From the NCBI RefSeq assembly GCF_022376445.1, contig NW_025954968.1, forward strand, positions 1 to 64,000: 64,000 nucleotides of DNA. Reading direction: 5' to 3'. The notes beneath the pieces were generated by a model. It worked only from the letters and a program-made list of their open reading frames with translations. It searched no databases and was not told the origin of the DNA. Within the stretch, counting starts at the first letter, position 1. Each line of letters opens with the position of its first letter. This document shows, one piece after another, positions 33,201-44,645 of the stretch. The stretch is from Fomitopsis serialis (taxonomy: Eukaryota; Basidiomycota; Agaricomycetes; Polyporales; Fomitopsidaceae). A program made the translations under genes and the position numbers.

Positions 33201-34307
33201 CTCGAGAACTTCGTCCATCTCGTCATTGCTGTTGATCTCGCTTCCCGCCGATCTATGGACCCTGAACGTGCCCGTTTATTCGACCAACATATGGAAGAGT
33301 ACCTACGCACCCTGCGAGAAGTGTTCGATCAAGACCTTGTTCCTAACCATCACCTCTCCTTGCATCTGGCGGGCTGTCTCCTCTCGTTCGGCCCTGTCCA
33401 CGGCTGGTGGGCATATCCATTCGAGCGCTTCAACGGCATCATCCAAAGGCTGAATACAAACAATCAAATCGGTACAATCACCATTTCTCGCGTTGTGAAT
33501 AGTGCTCACCCTTGTATCTTCACAGACAAGATACCGCTGACGTACATGCGCATCTTCCACGCAGCGGCAGAGTTACGTTGGCAAGTTTCGTCAACGGAAT
33601 GGCCAGATGATGAGGGAATCCGCGAAATGCTCCGCGCGTTTGATGTGGTCTATCGCGATGCGGCTCGGGGAACGCGCGCAATTGACATCCTTGATACGAT
33701 ACCCGACTCTTGCCCTGACATAGTCCTCGAGGCAACGTACTCCAGGCTCAGCGACTCTCGCTTGGACAGAAACACCTACAACGCTCTTCTCTACCTCATG
33801 AATACCGCAGGGCTTGTACGCAAATTTGCGGCCTACGACAGTAATGCTGACGATAACGCCGTTCTTTTATCACCTTTCGCGCGGTTCCTTCCGAAGCTCG
33901 AAGCGTCCGGTCTGATGTATGGCACGCGTTCGGGGAACATTAGGAATTCCTTCATTTGCTTCCGGGATCCATCGTCGCACGATCCGTCCGTTGTCCACGC
34001 AGGACAGATCGCACAGCTATTCCTGCACTCCCACATCAATCCCTCGTCGAATGAGCTCATGGTAGAGCCTTACATTGTTGTTGACCAATACGAAGAACTG
34101 TCTCAAGACCATGCGCGCCAGGACCCCTACCGCAGATTTCCGTTGCTGAGCACGAAGCTCTGCTACAATCGGTTCACGGGAAGAAGCGCGGTCGTACGCC
34201 TGGTCGATGTCATCGCGCATTTCGCCGCCTTCTTTTACGACCCAGACGAAATTGGCGAAAATTGTGTTGTTGTACGCTCACTTGATCGCGTACGTCAACT
34301 CGTCTGA
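30278..34307 (+). CDS. Tnp2-family CACTA transposase, 1,288 aa, intact
   Basis: Four exons (30278-30583, 30634-30777, 30837-32828, 32883-34307) join in phase without a stop. The N-terminus has a Cys/His cluster (CLCTECGGFTHEVNGVKHPG). The core shows the fungal Tnp2 signature: LEPHITKYASC-type motif (VEPHITKYASCPACSCLY), CTFTDTDRPPCGAVL, LVFGLYLDWFNPGGNKKAGK, IIPGPNEPSLHQLNHFLRPLVDE, LPALRKAAGFAGHSS, HFCSFCLLKR and YWDPTRYAVVDAMHNLFLGELRHH. The D in DWFNP, the D in ICDLPALRK and the acidic residues near DAMHN are candidate catalytic carboxylates; this is inference. The last exon carries the C-terminal region (SWIERPPANFGSAAHGKLKADHWR, HLSLHLAGCLLSFGPVHGWWAYPFERFNG). It binds the ends and cuts and pastes the element in the nucleus. 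Nothing looks broken, so the element may be autonomous. Confidence 0.88.
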
Positions 34308-34747
34308 ACATAGCCCCTATCTACTAACATTCTCTCAGAGTTGACAGTCTCTTATTAGTGTAACGTTCATGATGCCAGTGTACCGTTTGCTCGGGGCACG
34401 TGTAGCAGAGGCATACAGGAATCATCGAAGCTCCAGAACCGCTCGTTTGCACAGCGTGCTGTCCGGAGCTTCGACGTCTGGAGTGCTCCCGTTTTTTTGG
34501 GTTGAAGAGCTACTAGGAGCGTCGAGTAGAGCTTAAGGTCCCAGCACCAGACGTCCCGAGTGCTCCAGGAGCTACACTGGCATAGCTACACTGAGCTCGC
34601 AGTGATGCTCCGGCAGTTTTGAGTCACGAATGCACTTCGGAGCTACAACAGAGCTCCTGCTAGGTTTTCAAGTTGCACGAACTGCACGTAGCATCACAGA
34701 GCTCAGAGCTTGGGATCTCTGGGCCTGCCAGCTACTACCGACAGAGC
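34308..34747. repeat. Right subterminal repeats (GAGCT-rich)
   Basis: From about 34,420 the sequence is packed with GGAGCT, GAGCTC and GAAGCTCC words in both orientations, roughly twenty by 34,990, many shared in inverted order with 14,320-14,840. They are the expected docking sites for the element's DNA-binding protein. Confidence 0.65.
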
Positions 34748-35507
34748 TGCTACCGACGGTGCGCTCCGGCTTCACTTCGAAGCTCCGGAGATCCGCGTGG
34801 GACGACTCGGAAGGCGTAGCAATCCGTGCTATCCAGCTTCGGAGCTAGAGCAGAGCTCCCAGGGCCCGAGTCACAATCGATTGACGGTGCTCAACGGACG
34901 AGAAGCTCTGCATAGCTCTTACATGGCTCCCGGGCTCGACGTGTTCGCTACAAACCCCTAACAGTAGCTGCCGACGGAAGCTCTGGGTGCGGGAGCTTTC
35001 TGCGCTGCTAGGTCAGTCGTGCCGAGCTGTGTCGACTGAAACGGCGCGACGCACCGCTGGTCGTGGCCAACGAGCCCTTCGAATAGGCTGGCAGACATCG
35101 CGCGCCGACCTCATTTGCGTGCACGGCAAACAACGGCGCGGTACGCAAGTCGTCCGTGATAGCTTATATATTGATTGACATATACCGCCCCGGGAAGGGA
35201 CAGGTACATGCTAATATCCCTGACCATATCCCAGGGCGGGACGCGTCAGTGGCCACGAAAGCGCGCCGGGACATGTCACGCCCCGTGAAAGGGCAGTCAC
35301 ATGTTGACATCCCAGACCATACCCCGGACATTTCCTGGGGCGGGATGGGTAAGCGCGCTCCGGACCGGGATATGCGCGAGAAATGCACAAGATGGGAAAT
35401 CTGTGACGGTCCGGGAAAGGCAAGTGACCGTCACAGTGACAGGTGCCCGAGCCCGACGCGTTTCCCTGTCACATCCCTAACAGGTATATTCGCCTTTGCC
35501 CGTCGTG
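34748..35507. repeat. Right terminal inverted repeat
   Basis: Near-identical inverted copy of 13,750-14,512, ending ...CCTTTGCCCGTCGTG at 35,507. The high identity of the two arms implies recent insertion or arm homogenisation. Confidence 0.9.
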
Positions 35508-38500
35508 TAGGTATAATGTCATAGAGTATATAGCTGCTGTGACTTGCCCATTACCTTCAGTGATTATGGCACAATTCACACAATAAAAAACACACAAATG
35601 CCTCTGTGCACATGAATGCATCCCTTTTCACCCTCAAAGTGACTCTTTTGAAGCCTGTAGACTGCCCATAGATTCTGTATGTCTTTATGACATCTGAAAC
35701 CTGCCATAAAGGGTAGCTAACCTTCCCCAAATGGTAATTTCCATGCAGCTGGTCATTCTGGGCTCAGAAAATGCAGATAAAACCAGGGAATATTCTGTGC
35801 AATTGGAATCAGCCATAGTACCTGCTGTATGTAAGATATTAATCCAGTTTAGCACCCCCAGAGGCTACAACTAGTGTGACTTGCCCATATCCAAAATCCA
35901 GACAACAGAGAAACACACATACCTCTGTAGACATGATTTGGTGGCATTTGACGGGGATACAATGACTGAACTATGATCAATTGTTTTATATCTAGTAAGC
36001 TCACCTAATTTACCTTCATGCAGAGTGTCTTTCATGTTTAATTGAGAGAAGCAGTTGAATGAGTAGCAAAATGCTAATATAAAAAACAGAAGTGACACTG
36101 TGAGCATGAATTTGTTCTGTTGCATTCGAAACACATGACATATGACTTGTATGGCCATGTACATAGTTTCCAACACATTGATGTCGCTGGAACATACACA
36201 GCAGTGCTATGAATGGAGAAATATTGTCATAACATGCATATGTTAGTGTCCCAGCACTGAATGACCATATAGGGCAATCATCTCTACTTGTTTATATGCT
36301 CAGGCATGTTCAACAGATCTCCTGGAATATTACCTGATTTTAACGCACTTTTCTGAGCCTAAAACAAGTGAGTTTTGCTGCAGTAACAGGGTGCACTTAC
36401 ATCGCTTACTAAGCGCGCATCTAAGCGCCCGTTGCCGAAGCGGAGTCGTCGACAGGCCAGAATTCTGGCCTGTCAACGACTCCGGTCACTCAAAAGGAAT
36501 TTTGGAGCACTCCCATTGGCTGAAATGCTGACAAATGTTGCCCTTTAAGGTAATCTTTTAATCTCAGCTCTTCATGCCGAGTTTTTTGATGGCTTCAAGC
36601 CACACTAACTGAGCTCTTACTAGAGCCCCATTAAATGCGGAAAACTCCCAAAATATTGCTTCTTCATGCAATGCCCCTTGGGTACTGGTAGCAGTGTCCA
36701 GGTTAGGTATCTTTGAGAGTACTGAGGCATATAAGCAGATCTTGGTGTGTGTATGATGCTTGTACTAGACAGTTCCACATGTATGAGAGGCTCTGTGAAG
36801 TGGGGGATATCAAACATACAAAACTGCCATATATGGTTAGTCCCCTGCCCATTTGGGAAGTTGGCCATGCATGGCCTCTGCAGGACTGGATAATTAGCAG
36901 GAAAATCAGAGAAAAATCAGATAGTACTATGAATTCATATTGAGTTGACTGTTGAGGCTCCAATATGGCAGAAAACATATGAGAATGCAGAATGACCCAT
37001 GCATAGCCTGATACAAGCCACTCTGTCAGTGAGTCTTGGTCCATCTTGTAAGAATCAGTATCACCTGGCAATTCCAGACAGAATCCTAGGCTATTCTGTT
37101 TGTTCAACTATTCAATAGGGCCCTGAAAAGGCAGGCTGCCAAGCTGTTGGGCTGAGTTTGAATGCAAGCCACAAGTGCATTAGTGACACTGTATTTGCTG
37201 TGCTATGGTCTCCCAAAAAATCAAAAACAATTGGGAAAATTTCCAGTCATGTATATGATGTCAGAGAGGCTTTACATAGTATGCTTTCCCATAGATTCAT
37301 ATAAATATAGCACCAGTCACAAAGCATATGACTACTGGCTCGTTTGTTTTTCCTGTGATGCTTACCAACTGCCTATGAATTGTGTGACCAAACCTGCTAT
37401 ATGTGATAGTTTACATTCCCAAAATGGAAAGTCTGAGTTACCTGCTGTGTCTGGGCTCAGAAAATGCGGATAAAACAAGAGAATATTTTGAATGATTCCA
37501 CTCAGGCTCACCATGAACTGTTTGCTGTAAGTATTGATTGGCTTCTGTCTAAACCCTTGGGCAGGCTATGGTGTATTCAGAAAATGGTGGACACCTGTGG
37601 CACAAAGGCCACAGTTCATGCAGAGCATGTTCATAATACTCACTCTGTGTCACATGTCAATAGCATAGCCATCAGAATTGTGGGTCCACAGAGCTTTTTC
37701 ACACTGTAATGATCCTCCAAAGTGATACAAAGACATTGTACAAGTTGTGTTATGCAGTTACTACTGTTGTGAGAAAATCTATAGGCTAGCAATGTCATAA
37801 AGTGGGGCCACCACACTACCACACATAGTGTATCAAAGTCTTTGATGGTCTCTGCAATGCTAGATAAATGGTAGGAAATAAGATAAAATCAGACAATCCC
37901 ATGACTTCACATTGTGCTGACTGTTGTAGGCCAATGCAAGACAGTACATCTCACATGTGCTAATGCAGATGCACATAGCCTGATGTCGGCAGCTCTATTG
38001 TAGCAGTCCAGTATAAGCATGTCTTTGACTAATCTTGTAAATATGAAGCAGTGCCATTTATATAGTATGATGGTGCTATGCTTGGTTGTTAGTCCCTCAG
38101 ATGACTTTTGCCTGGAACATATCTAACCTCTGTATGCACTACCATCATCCTATTCTCATGCAATGGCCCTTGGTATGACTTCAGGAGTACTCTCATTTGC
38201 TGCAGCTGTTTCCTTTTACATGTGATTATAAAATATCAGCTACTCATGCTGGGTCCTTTCATGTTACATGGTAAGTGGAAAAATGAAACTTTAGACCAGG
38301 GTGTGAACATGTTTGATATATGAACAGCATTGGAAATATGAATATGTGGCAGTGTGCCTATTAGCACCCAATTTGGCAGTTGATCCTGGATGGTATCTGC
38401 CATGCCAGAGGAATGTCAGTATCAACATATGGTGTCTAATCCAAATATGGTACCATTGTATGTGCACACACAGTCCCCCAGAAAATGACACTGGTAATCA

Positions 38501-40050
38501 ATTACCTTGGGAGTGTGTCTGAAGATAAAGAAATCCCTAGACTTATGACCAGAGAGCATGACCATTGATAATAGGCATTACTAGAATACCCAGGAGAGGC
38601 AACAATGACCCCATGTGCCAGTCTTAGTATGCAGGCTGTTGTTAGGGACAAGGCATTTTTACAAGGAATTCCACATATGTGATCTTTGAATAGGATAAGC
38701 AGCAGTTGTTATCATTCCTGCACTTTGTTATCATTATTTCATTTCCTTTTAATGTACTTCACTGTAGTATTCACAATGCCTTCTCACCACATTCAGGTGA
38801 TCTTTTGCTCCTCACATTGTCATGCTTTGTAGCACTTGATTGTGTATGTACTGACTGGACTATTACCAGGCTCCTAGTACTTTCCTTAGGCCCCTTGTGA
38901 CCAGATGATCTGAAAGCTGTTACTGGGTGACTATTAGCTCAGAATATTGATGATAATATTCCAGCTGGCAGGCAATTTATGAGTGGTTCATCAAGCTGTA
39001 CACTGAATCTGAGTTTTCATAGGGCTACACTAGTGTTTCAGGTTGACATCCATGTGGTCCCTCATGTTTCACAGAGCACATGCTTGATGATCAGTGGCAA
39101 TCATTAACACATATACCCTTGCCTTGCTTTTTTCCTACTTTTGAGCCTTATTGTGCATCTTGAATGGCCTGGGAAAGTGGTGTACTGAGTCTTCTACTAT
39201 TTGGATTCTATGAAGTATTTTATGTAGCTAAGAGGTAGTGCACTTGGGAAATGCTCAAAAGGAGCATCCCTAAGAGCAAGTCCAACCATTTATCTCATCT
39301 ACCACTTGCTGCTGTACTCCTCTATACCTTCAATAGTCCCTGACATCAGTGATCAATCCTTCCCATGACTCTATCAGTCTTGATATCATACATTAGCCCA
39401 TTACTGTTGGCTGAGCTCCACTCTAGTAACATACCTTAGTATGGCTTTGTACTACTGGTCAGTGCCTGGTAATCATTTATTTCAGTGTACAAATGGTGAG
39501 AGCAAACTGGACAGTCTTTGGTTGTATTCCTTGTATAACATGACAAATCTGGAAGGGCCTTTTTTCAGAATTCCTTACTGGTATACTTCTCTGTCTACTG
39601 GTGATTGGTTTGTACTTGGGGAAGTACTGTTAACAATCTATTGAAAGACATCCTTCTGTATCAGAAGTTCTCTCTGATCAAGGGCTAATACTTGTACAAC
39701 AGCAAGTCCCAGCTGAGTAGTTGTTACTGTAGTCAACCTCCCAGATTCCCCTTCCTTGAGTTCTAGTTGATCTAGAGGCATACTTCTTTGCAACATTTCC
39801 AAGATATTTTCTCTTTGTTGATATCAACACAAACCAGTAATACTATTCATTAGTATTCTGGTAATATTGGTAATTAACTTGGCAATTCACCAAGTAAGAA
39901 ACAGATTCATAATGTCTGTGTTCTCAACAGTGAGTCTCATATGAACATGCAATAAGTTACTCAATTGGGATGTTACTCATGATTTCAAACTAAGATCCTC
40001 ATATTAGAACAACCTAATAAATAAGCAGGCTACTCTGAATGTTTATGCCA
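35508..40050 (-). mobile_element. R6 repeat, copy B, 5' part
   Basis: The minus strand matches copy A from about 3166 to 8499. For example, 36,703-37,107 pairs with 6,886-7,308, and the block ending at 40,050 starts with TTCAGAGTAGCCTGCT. The first three bases are the right TAG duplication. It lacks the 695-bp MITE found in copy A, so it provides the empty site for it. CpG-poor; no genes. Confidence 0.75.
36325..36660 (-). repeat. Palindrome cassette B1
   Basis: Counterpart of cassette A1. The 44-bp palindrome at 36,441-36,484 differs from A1 at two positions that pair with each other (CCGG/CCGG in A, CCAG/CTGG in B), so pairing is kept. The one mismatched pair in A is mismatched here too. 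Confidence 0.65.
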
Positions 40051-40509
40051 TGAGATTGTTGAGCTCGGAATTTATTCCGCATTTCTGCGAATTATTCTGA
40101 GCTCCATTGCCCTGTCCAAGTCGTGGAATGTGTCGTGGTGTGTTCTCCTTTATTCTACATGGACCACATCACTATACCGTGCCTACTGTATTTTTTCCGA
40201 TGTCATTCCCTTCAGTCTACCATTTTCCATAATGTTTGCATCTTCAGGGATTTGAACCCCTGCACTCATCCGATTTTTCACTCCTTCGTTGATTTCGACT
40301 TTGTGGCTGTTTCTACTGTACAGTTATGGTCGCCTTACATAACGCACACCATAGACAGTCCGCCTCATCGAGCTCTAAGTCCCTAAGACTTTACAGAGCT
40401 TGACTTAGGTGTGTATCTTTGATTCCTGAATATAAAAGACTTTACAGAGCTCGACTTAGGCCTTTGGAATCACTCTGAGGTGCACTGCAGCCAACAGAGA
40501 TGGCAACTG
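40051..40509. other. Insertion within R6 copy B
   Basis: Interrupts the junction that is continuous in copy A at 3165/3166. It holds an internal direct repeat (actttacagagcttgacttagg at 40,388 and a near copy at 40,439) and a TATAAAAG box at 40,431. It may be a solo LTR of an unidentified retroelement; the evidence is thin. Confidence 0.35.
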
Positions 40510-40668
40510 GATGGTGCAAAATGTGGAAGATATGTCAGTTATGCAGACAATATACTAGCAGTCTTGCTGAGCTTAACTTCTGATGTGGTCAAAATGTTTA
40601 ACTCACAAACTGACATGTATCCAACAAAAGGGATCGTACTGCCAGCTATGGCCCTCTCCCCAGCAAGT
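40510..40668 (-). mobile_element. R6 copy B 5' terminus
   Basis: Inverted match to 3003-3165 (ctgctagtatattgtct, catatcttccacattttgca), ending in the boundary motif at 40,629-40,668. The outer flank differs from that of copy A, supporting this as the true end of the element. Confidence 0.6.
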
Positions 40669-41202
40669 CTCCAAGCCTCTTACGCTCCAGACAGATGATG
40701 GTGCTGCAGTAGATCTGGTGGGTTGAGCGGTTGCACAGGGCCGATTTGCGGAGGGCACTATCGAACATTGGCAGGACACGCAAGAGAAGGTGGAGGACGC
40801 GGGGATCGTAGACCAGCATTCTGACAGAGGAAACGAGCAATTGAGGGTCGAGTTGAGCATTGGAAGAGTTGTTGTAGTGAGCAAAAGCCACAGTGTGGCT
40901 GCATGAGAAGTTTAGTTGGTGCTTTAGCGCTCACAACTGCTCACACGGTGATGAGCCCTTAGCTCACCTACCCACCGAAAACGTGATTTACGGTCGATAC
41001 GACAGTACATTAAGTCAGTCCGGTCGACACGCTATCTGTCCTTTCGAGGGACCCGCCCGATGTCCCGTCTGTTCGAGGGAACCGCCCGATGTTCGAAGCT
41101 CAAGCGTCAATGTTCGGAACCCTTAGTGGCAGAGGCAAGCGGTTTAGAAGTGTCGCTACATTGGTAGGACTCCGGAGCAAGTACATGGCTACGTCAACCT
41201 AG
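40669..41202. other. Unassigned, small direct duplication
   Basis: A minus-strand open frame at 40,646-40,891 resembles nothing I know. At 41,040-41,092 there is a near-tandem duplication of cgagggacccgcccgatg. No gene is supported. Confidence 0.35.
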
Positions 41203-41910
41203 CTAGTGACGACCCCGGCAACTCTCGTATCTATGTCCTCGACCACCACACCCGTGACCACCACCCCTACCCCTACGAACAGACGGACCGGTGTCGGAGC
41301 CACGGTCGGTGTTGACGCGCTCGAGCAGGCTTTCGAGCAACCCGACGAGGGTGCCGTGCGTGCGGCGCTGGTCGACTGCGATGTTGTGAATCGTTCGACC
41401 CATGGACTCGAGGTTGTCGGGCAGCTGGCGAAAGTCGGACAGGATCAACGACTCGCGCTGATACTGCGGGTTCGCGAGAGGACGACGCTCGGCCTGGTTG
41501 ACTTGTTCGAGCAGTACCAAGGTCTCGGACCACGCGATCGTAGGGTAGGGCGAACCTAGGATGTCTCCCTGGTTGCCATCGCGGTGAAAGACCTCATCGA
41601 GGTAACGCATCAACTCGTCGATCTCGGGGAACGACCTAGGAGCAGGAAGCGTATCGTTCGCTAGCAGGATGGCCCGGCTGCGGGACTCGAACAAGAATCG
41701 CTGTTCGAAGGTCGGTTTGATGGTTCGAACGATAGTCTAAGTTCGGAGGCACGTACGATCATCCAACGGACTCCGTGGGCCCAAGCCAGCCACTCTCCGG
41801 GACTGTTGGCATCGTATCGCGGCTCGACAAGTCCCTCGGTCTTGAGGACCTCTAGGAGGCGGTAGTAGCGGGCAGCATACGCTTCGGAAGTTGGGTCGAG
41901 GTGCGGCATG
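41203..41910 (-). pseudogene. Frameshifted relative of the 1.3-kb gene
   Basis: From ATG at 41,908-41,910 the minus strand gives MPHLDPTSEAYAARYYRLLEV, then WLAWAHGVRWMIVRA, matching the gene at 1344-2135. Near 41,730 the homologous continuation (PTFEQRFLFESRSRAI) is in another frame, and no intron fits, so one base appears to be lost or gained. The C-terminus ends in a Gly/Arg-rich tail (RRGRGGGHGCGGRGH) absent from the other copy. It is best read as a pseudogene or a frameshifted recent copy of an unknown family. RG-rich tails bind nucleic acids in other proteins, which would fit a Gag-like role; speculative. Confidence 0.6.
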
Positions 41911-42049
41911 TTTGTGTAAGTCAGGCGAACCCCTGCAGCTGTCTCATATCTTCGAGGACTGTCACCGGCTCCGGTTATGACCTTCGCCGTTCGGGGACGG
42001 TCGCCCGTTATGCGGAACCTGCGGAAGGCCGAGTTGGATTCTCTCATGT

Positions 42050-42748
42050 GTTAGTAGGTCCGGGTCGAGCGTTGTGACATTCGCTGATTGGCTGCTTTCC
42101 TTATCACTTTCATTCATCATTTCTTGTATTTCTCTTGGCTCTCTTGGTCTTCGGACCGTATTTTCCTGTATATACTCTGGGACTTGTTCCCCTCAAATCT
42201 CAGAGACCCCCTTACCCTCTCAATCTCACCTCGCACCGGCGAGGTTCGTCAGTCAGCCAGTACGTTCGAAGTCAGCAAGTTTGCCAGTCAGTCAGTACGT
42301 TCGAAGTCAGTCAGTCAGTTCGCCAGTACGTTCGCCAGCTCGTAGTTGCCCCGAGAGGCTCTACACTTCTCCTCCTGCCGTCGCTCGCCTTCCTTGTCAC
42401 CGTTCGTTCGACACGTCTGTCGAAACCCTCCCTCCTACCTTCGAGGCTTAGCCCTCGTCTTCGAACAGTCTTCGACATCTTCAAAGCTCTCCCACGTCGT
42501 TCGGAGTCTTGTCCGTCCTCCTCCTTCTCACCTAGACCACTGTACAGTCCCCCGTACATCTCATAGACGCAGAGGCCTCGCATACCACTGCTCGACCTCA
42601 CGGTTGGGTTTTTGTGTGGCTTTTGTGTTCTTTTCGGTCGCGTCAACGGCTCTCTGAACACTTTGAGAGCTCTTGAAGTGCTCAGTATCTTGCAACACAC
42701 TGCTTGTGTGCTTGCCCCGTTTGAATATAAAATTCATTTACTGTTGCC
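42050..42748. repeat. Spacer with GTTCGAAGTCAG tandem repeats
   Basis: Upstream of the pseudogene. At 42,250-42,345 the phrase agtacgttcgaagtcag and the word cagtcagtcag alternate in four decayed units. TTCGA is unusually frequent over 41.0-42.5 kb. A TATATA at 42,169 could be a promoter. No gene is supported. Confidence 0.5.
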
Positions 42749-43516
42749 CTACCATACTGTCTGGTACGCATACATACTGCCCCAATTATTAAGGTGAAAG
42801 CTATTGGCCTTGTCCAATACATTGTCAGAGGTCCAGTCTCCCGGAACAATACTTTGGGACCCAATGGGAAACGTAGGGATGAGCTGACAGGACTGATGAC
42901 TTTGAGATAAAGGGATGATTTTCCCTTGAGGCATACCATCAGTTCTTGGAGGTGGCTTGCTCACGGAGTACATGAGGTGCCACGTAGGATCCGGGGCCCG
43001 GGAAAATCGAGCATACCATTCCACGTATGCAAGGGGCTCTTGCGGCCACCATGCGGGCGTGCCGCCACCTCCGTGCAATACTGGTAGAGTCTGGGGTAAT
43101 TTGAAGACCACCTTGACTCTGGCTGCCCTCGTGCCTGCATTTGTAGTGAGCTGGTTGTTCACCTTGGTAAAACATTCAAAATTCCACATACCTCTGACAC
43201 CAGTTGATTCCGCCTCGTCATTGTCAAGCAGAATGACGGTGTTGAACCGACTCTTTCTCCCCTTCGCGGAGGACCCAGGAATCACCTTCACCACGTTGAC
43301 CTCAACCTTCCCATCCGACAACTCACAAGGTGTGAACTGAAACTTGTGATAAATGTCCACCCAGTCGATGGGCAGCCATGTTCGAGAGAGCTTGCGGCAT
43401 GTGAGACGAAGTTCTGGCAGTTGAAGATCATTCAGGTAATGGGCCAAGGCCGTCATGAATCCGGGAGTGTTGTGTTGCTCTTGGACCCGGCCAGGTGTTA
43501 CGGATAGATAACCCAT
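42749..43516 (-). pseudogene. C-terminal fragment, plavaka/KDZ-like transposase
   Basis: The minus strand reads YLNDLQLPELRLTCRKLSRTWL, IDWVDIYHKFQFTP, GKVEVNVVKVIPGSSAKGRKSRFNTVILLDND, then across a GTATGT...TGCAG intron RAARVKVVFKLPQ and LAYVEWYARF. This order (helical start, FxTVxL, then VARVxxxFxxP and a VEWY strand) recalls the C-terminal domain of the large plavaka/KDZ-type DNA transposases abundant in Agaricomycetes. The N-terminal catalytic part is missing, so it is a remnant. Assignment is from memory of the family pattern and is tentative. Confidence 0.45.
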
Positions 43517-44215
43517 TATCTGTCCATTAGATTAGATTATGAACTGATAGTGTACATCTCATCTTATCTCAATGTACCTAGCCACCTGACTTCCATTTTG
43601 GGAAGTAATCTACTCTTTTAACCTGAACTACCACCTCGTCCGTGTGTGAACCCTTTGCACTGTCCAAGTAAGTTCTCTGAGTCCTCGGCTAGGCTTGTTG
43701 CCCTGCCTAGGAACCATCCTCGGCTTAGGCTTGTCGCCTTCACTCAGGAATTCTCCTTGACTAGGCCCTACAGCCCAGTCTAGGACTCCCTGCTTGGCCC
43801 AGCTCATCGCTGGCAACCAATGACTTCTCCGTGCTCCCTATAGTAAGGCTCGTTGCCCTGCTAACGACTCTAGCAGGCGCTCCTCGCCCTGCTCACGACT
43901 CCAAGATCCCCATTTCCCCACTGGTTGTGTCGTGACCACCAACCATTAGGTTCACGAGGCAGCCCGGCCCCTGAATCTAGGGTTCTGAGCCCACGAGCCC
44001 TAACAGTTTGGTCCAGGTCACAAAAACGTGACCCATACCCGTACCCAGGCATACCCGTACCCACTACCCGCGCGGGTTCCCACGACCCGTGCTCTGCACT
44101 AGTTCGACACTTGCATGTTCGATCTCACTGGTTATGGGATGTGATTTGATTGAAGAACTTGGACATTGTACATATACCTGGTGCAAAACACCTACTGTAC
44201 ATGAGTGTTGTGGTC
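43517..44215. repeat. Degenerate Cys/Gly-poor spacer with short repeats
   Basis: Repeating phrases such as ggcttgttgccctgc, ctcgttgccctgctaacgac and ctcgccctgctcacgac occur between 43,680 and 43,905, then cccgtaccc words at 44,035-44,070 like those at 1.1 kb. No gene seen. Confidence 0.45.
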
Positions 44216-44640
44216 CAGGGGGAGTGTTGACCCAGGACCATGACACGTGCACATGACTTGGTGGCAGACTCAAACAGATGTGTTAGATGTAGAAACACCT
44301 CAGTCAAGTACTACCAGGACTCTGACTGAGGGGATTAGATTCCAGACTCACGTGGACTTTTGTATGCATGCTGATAGTGTCTGTAGCATAACTCTGTAAC
44401 ATTATCAGGTGTTGTAGCAATACAGTCGAGTACTACCAGGGCTCGACTGAGCATAACTCTGTAATATTAACAGCATCACTGAACAGATGTCTTATGTGGC
44501 CTGCTCAAACACCCCCACCCTTGATCGCACGCAGTAGACTGTGAGTACAACGCTGGCATACATGTATCAATTCAACCTCATCTACAGCGAACCCCTCCCT
44601 ATTTGGCAATGAGCATTTCCCTGGTTTGGTGTCATAGAGG
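44216..44640. other. Possible solo LTR remnant
   Basis: A polypurine-like ccagggggag is followed at once by TGTTGACCCAGG, the usual look of a polypurine tract meeting an LTR start. Inside is a decayed pair of phrases, gtactaccaggactctgac and gtactaccagggctcgac. I found neither a matching second LTR nor coding domains. Confidence 0.3.
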
Positions 44641-44645
44641 CCTAC

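Larger units (their letters stand above)
13750..35507. mobile_element. 21.8-kb cargo-carrying CACTA/EnSpm transposon
   Basis: The ends are CACGACGGGCAAAGG... and its exact complement, with ~760-bp terminal inverted repeats, short GAGCT-type subterminal repeats inside both ends, a 3-bp TAG duplication and a Tnp2-like transposase. All four are hallmarks of the CACTA superfamily. GC content is clearly higher than in the AT-rich host repeats, and CpG is retained, which suggests recent arrival. Coding order from the left: accessory protein, SUN-domain gene (broken), Ser/Arg-rich membrane protein and WD40-anchor protein, all leftward; then from ~24 kb rightward two F-box/LRR proteins, a coiled-coil anchored protein and the transposase. 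Six of the eight genes are cargo with no known part in transposition. The continuity of R6 copy B across the element shows it inserted as a single unit. Confidence 0.88.

Noticed and set aside
42749..43516. Host gene of unknown function
   Set aside because: It lacks an N-terminal half and follows the C-terminal pattern of large basidiomycete transposases; a remnant is more likely.
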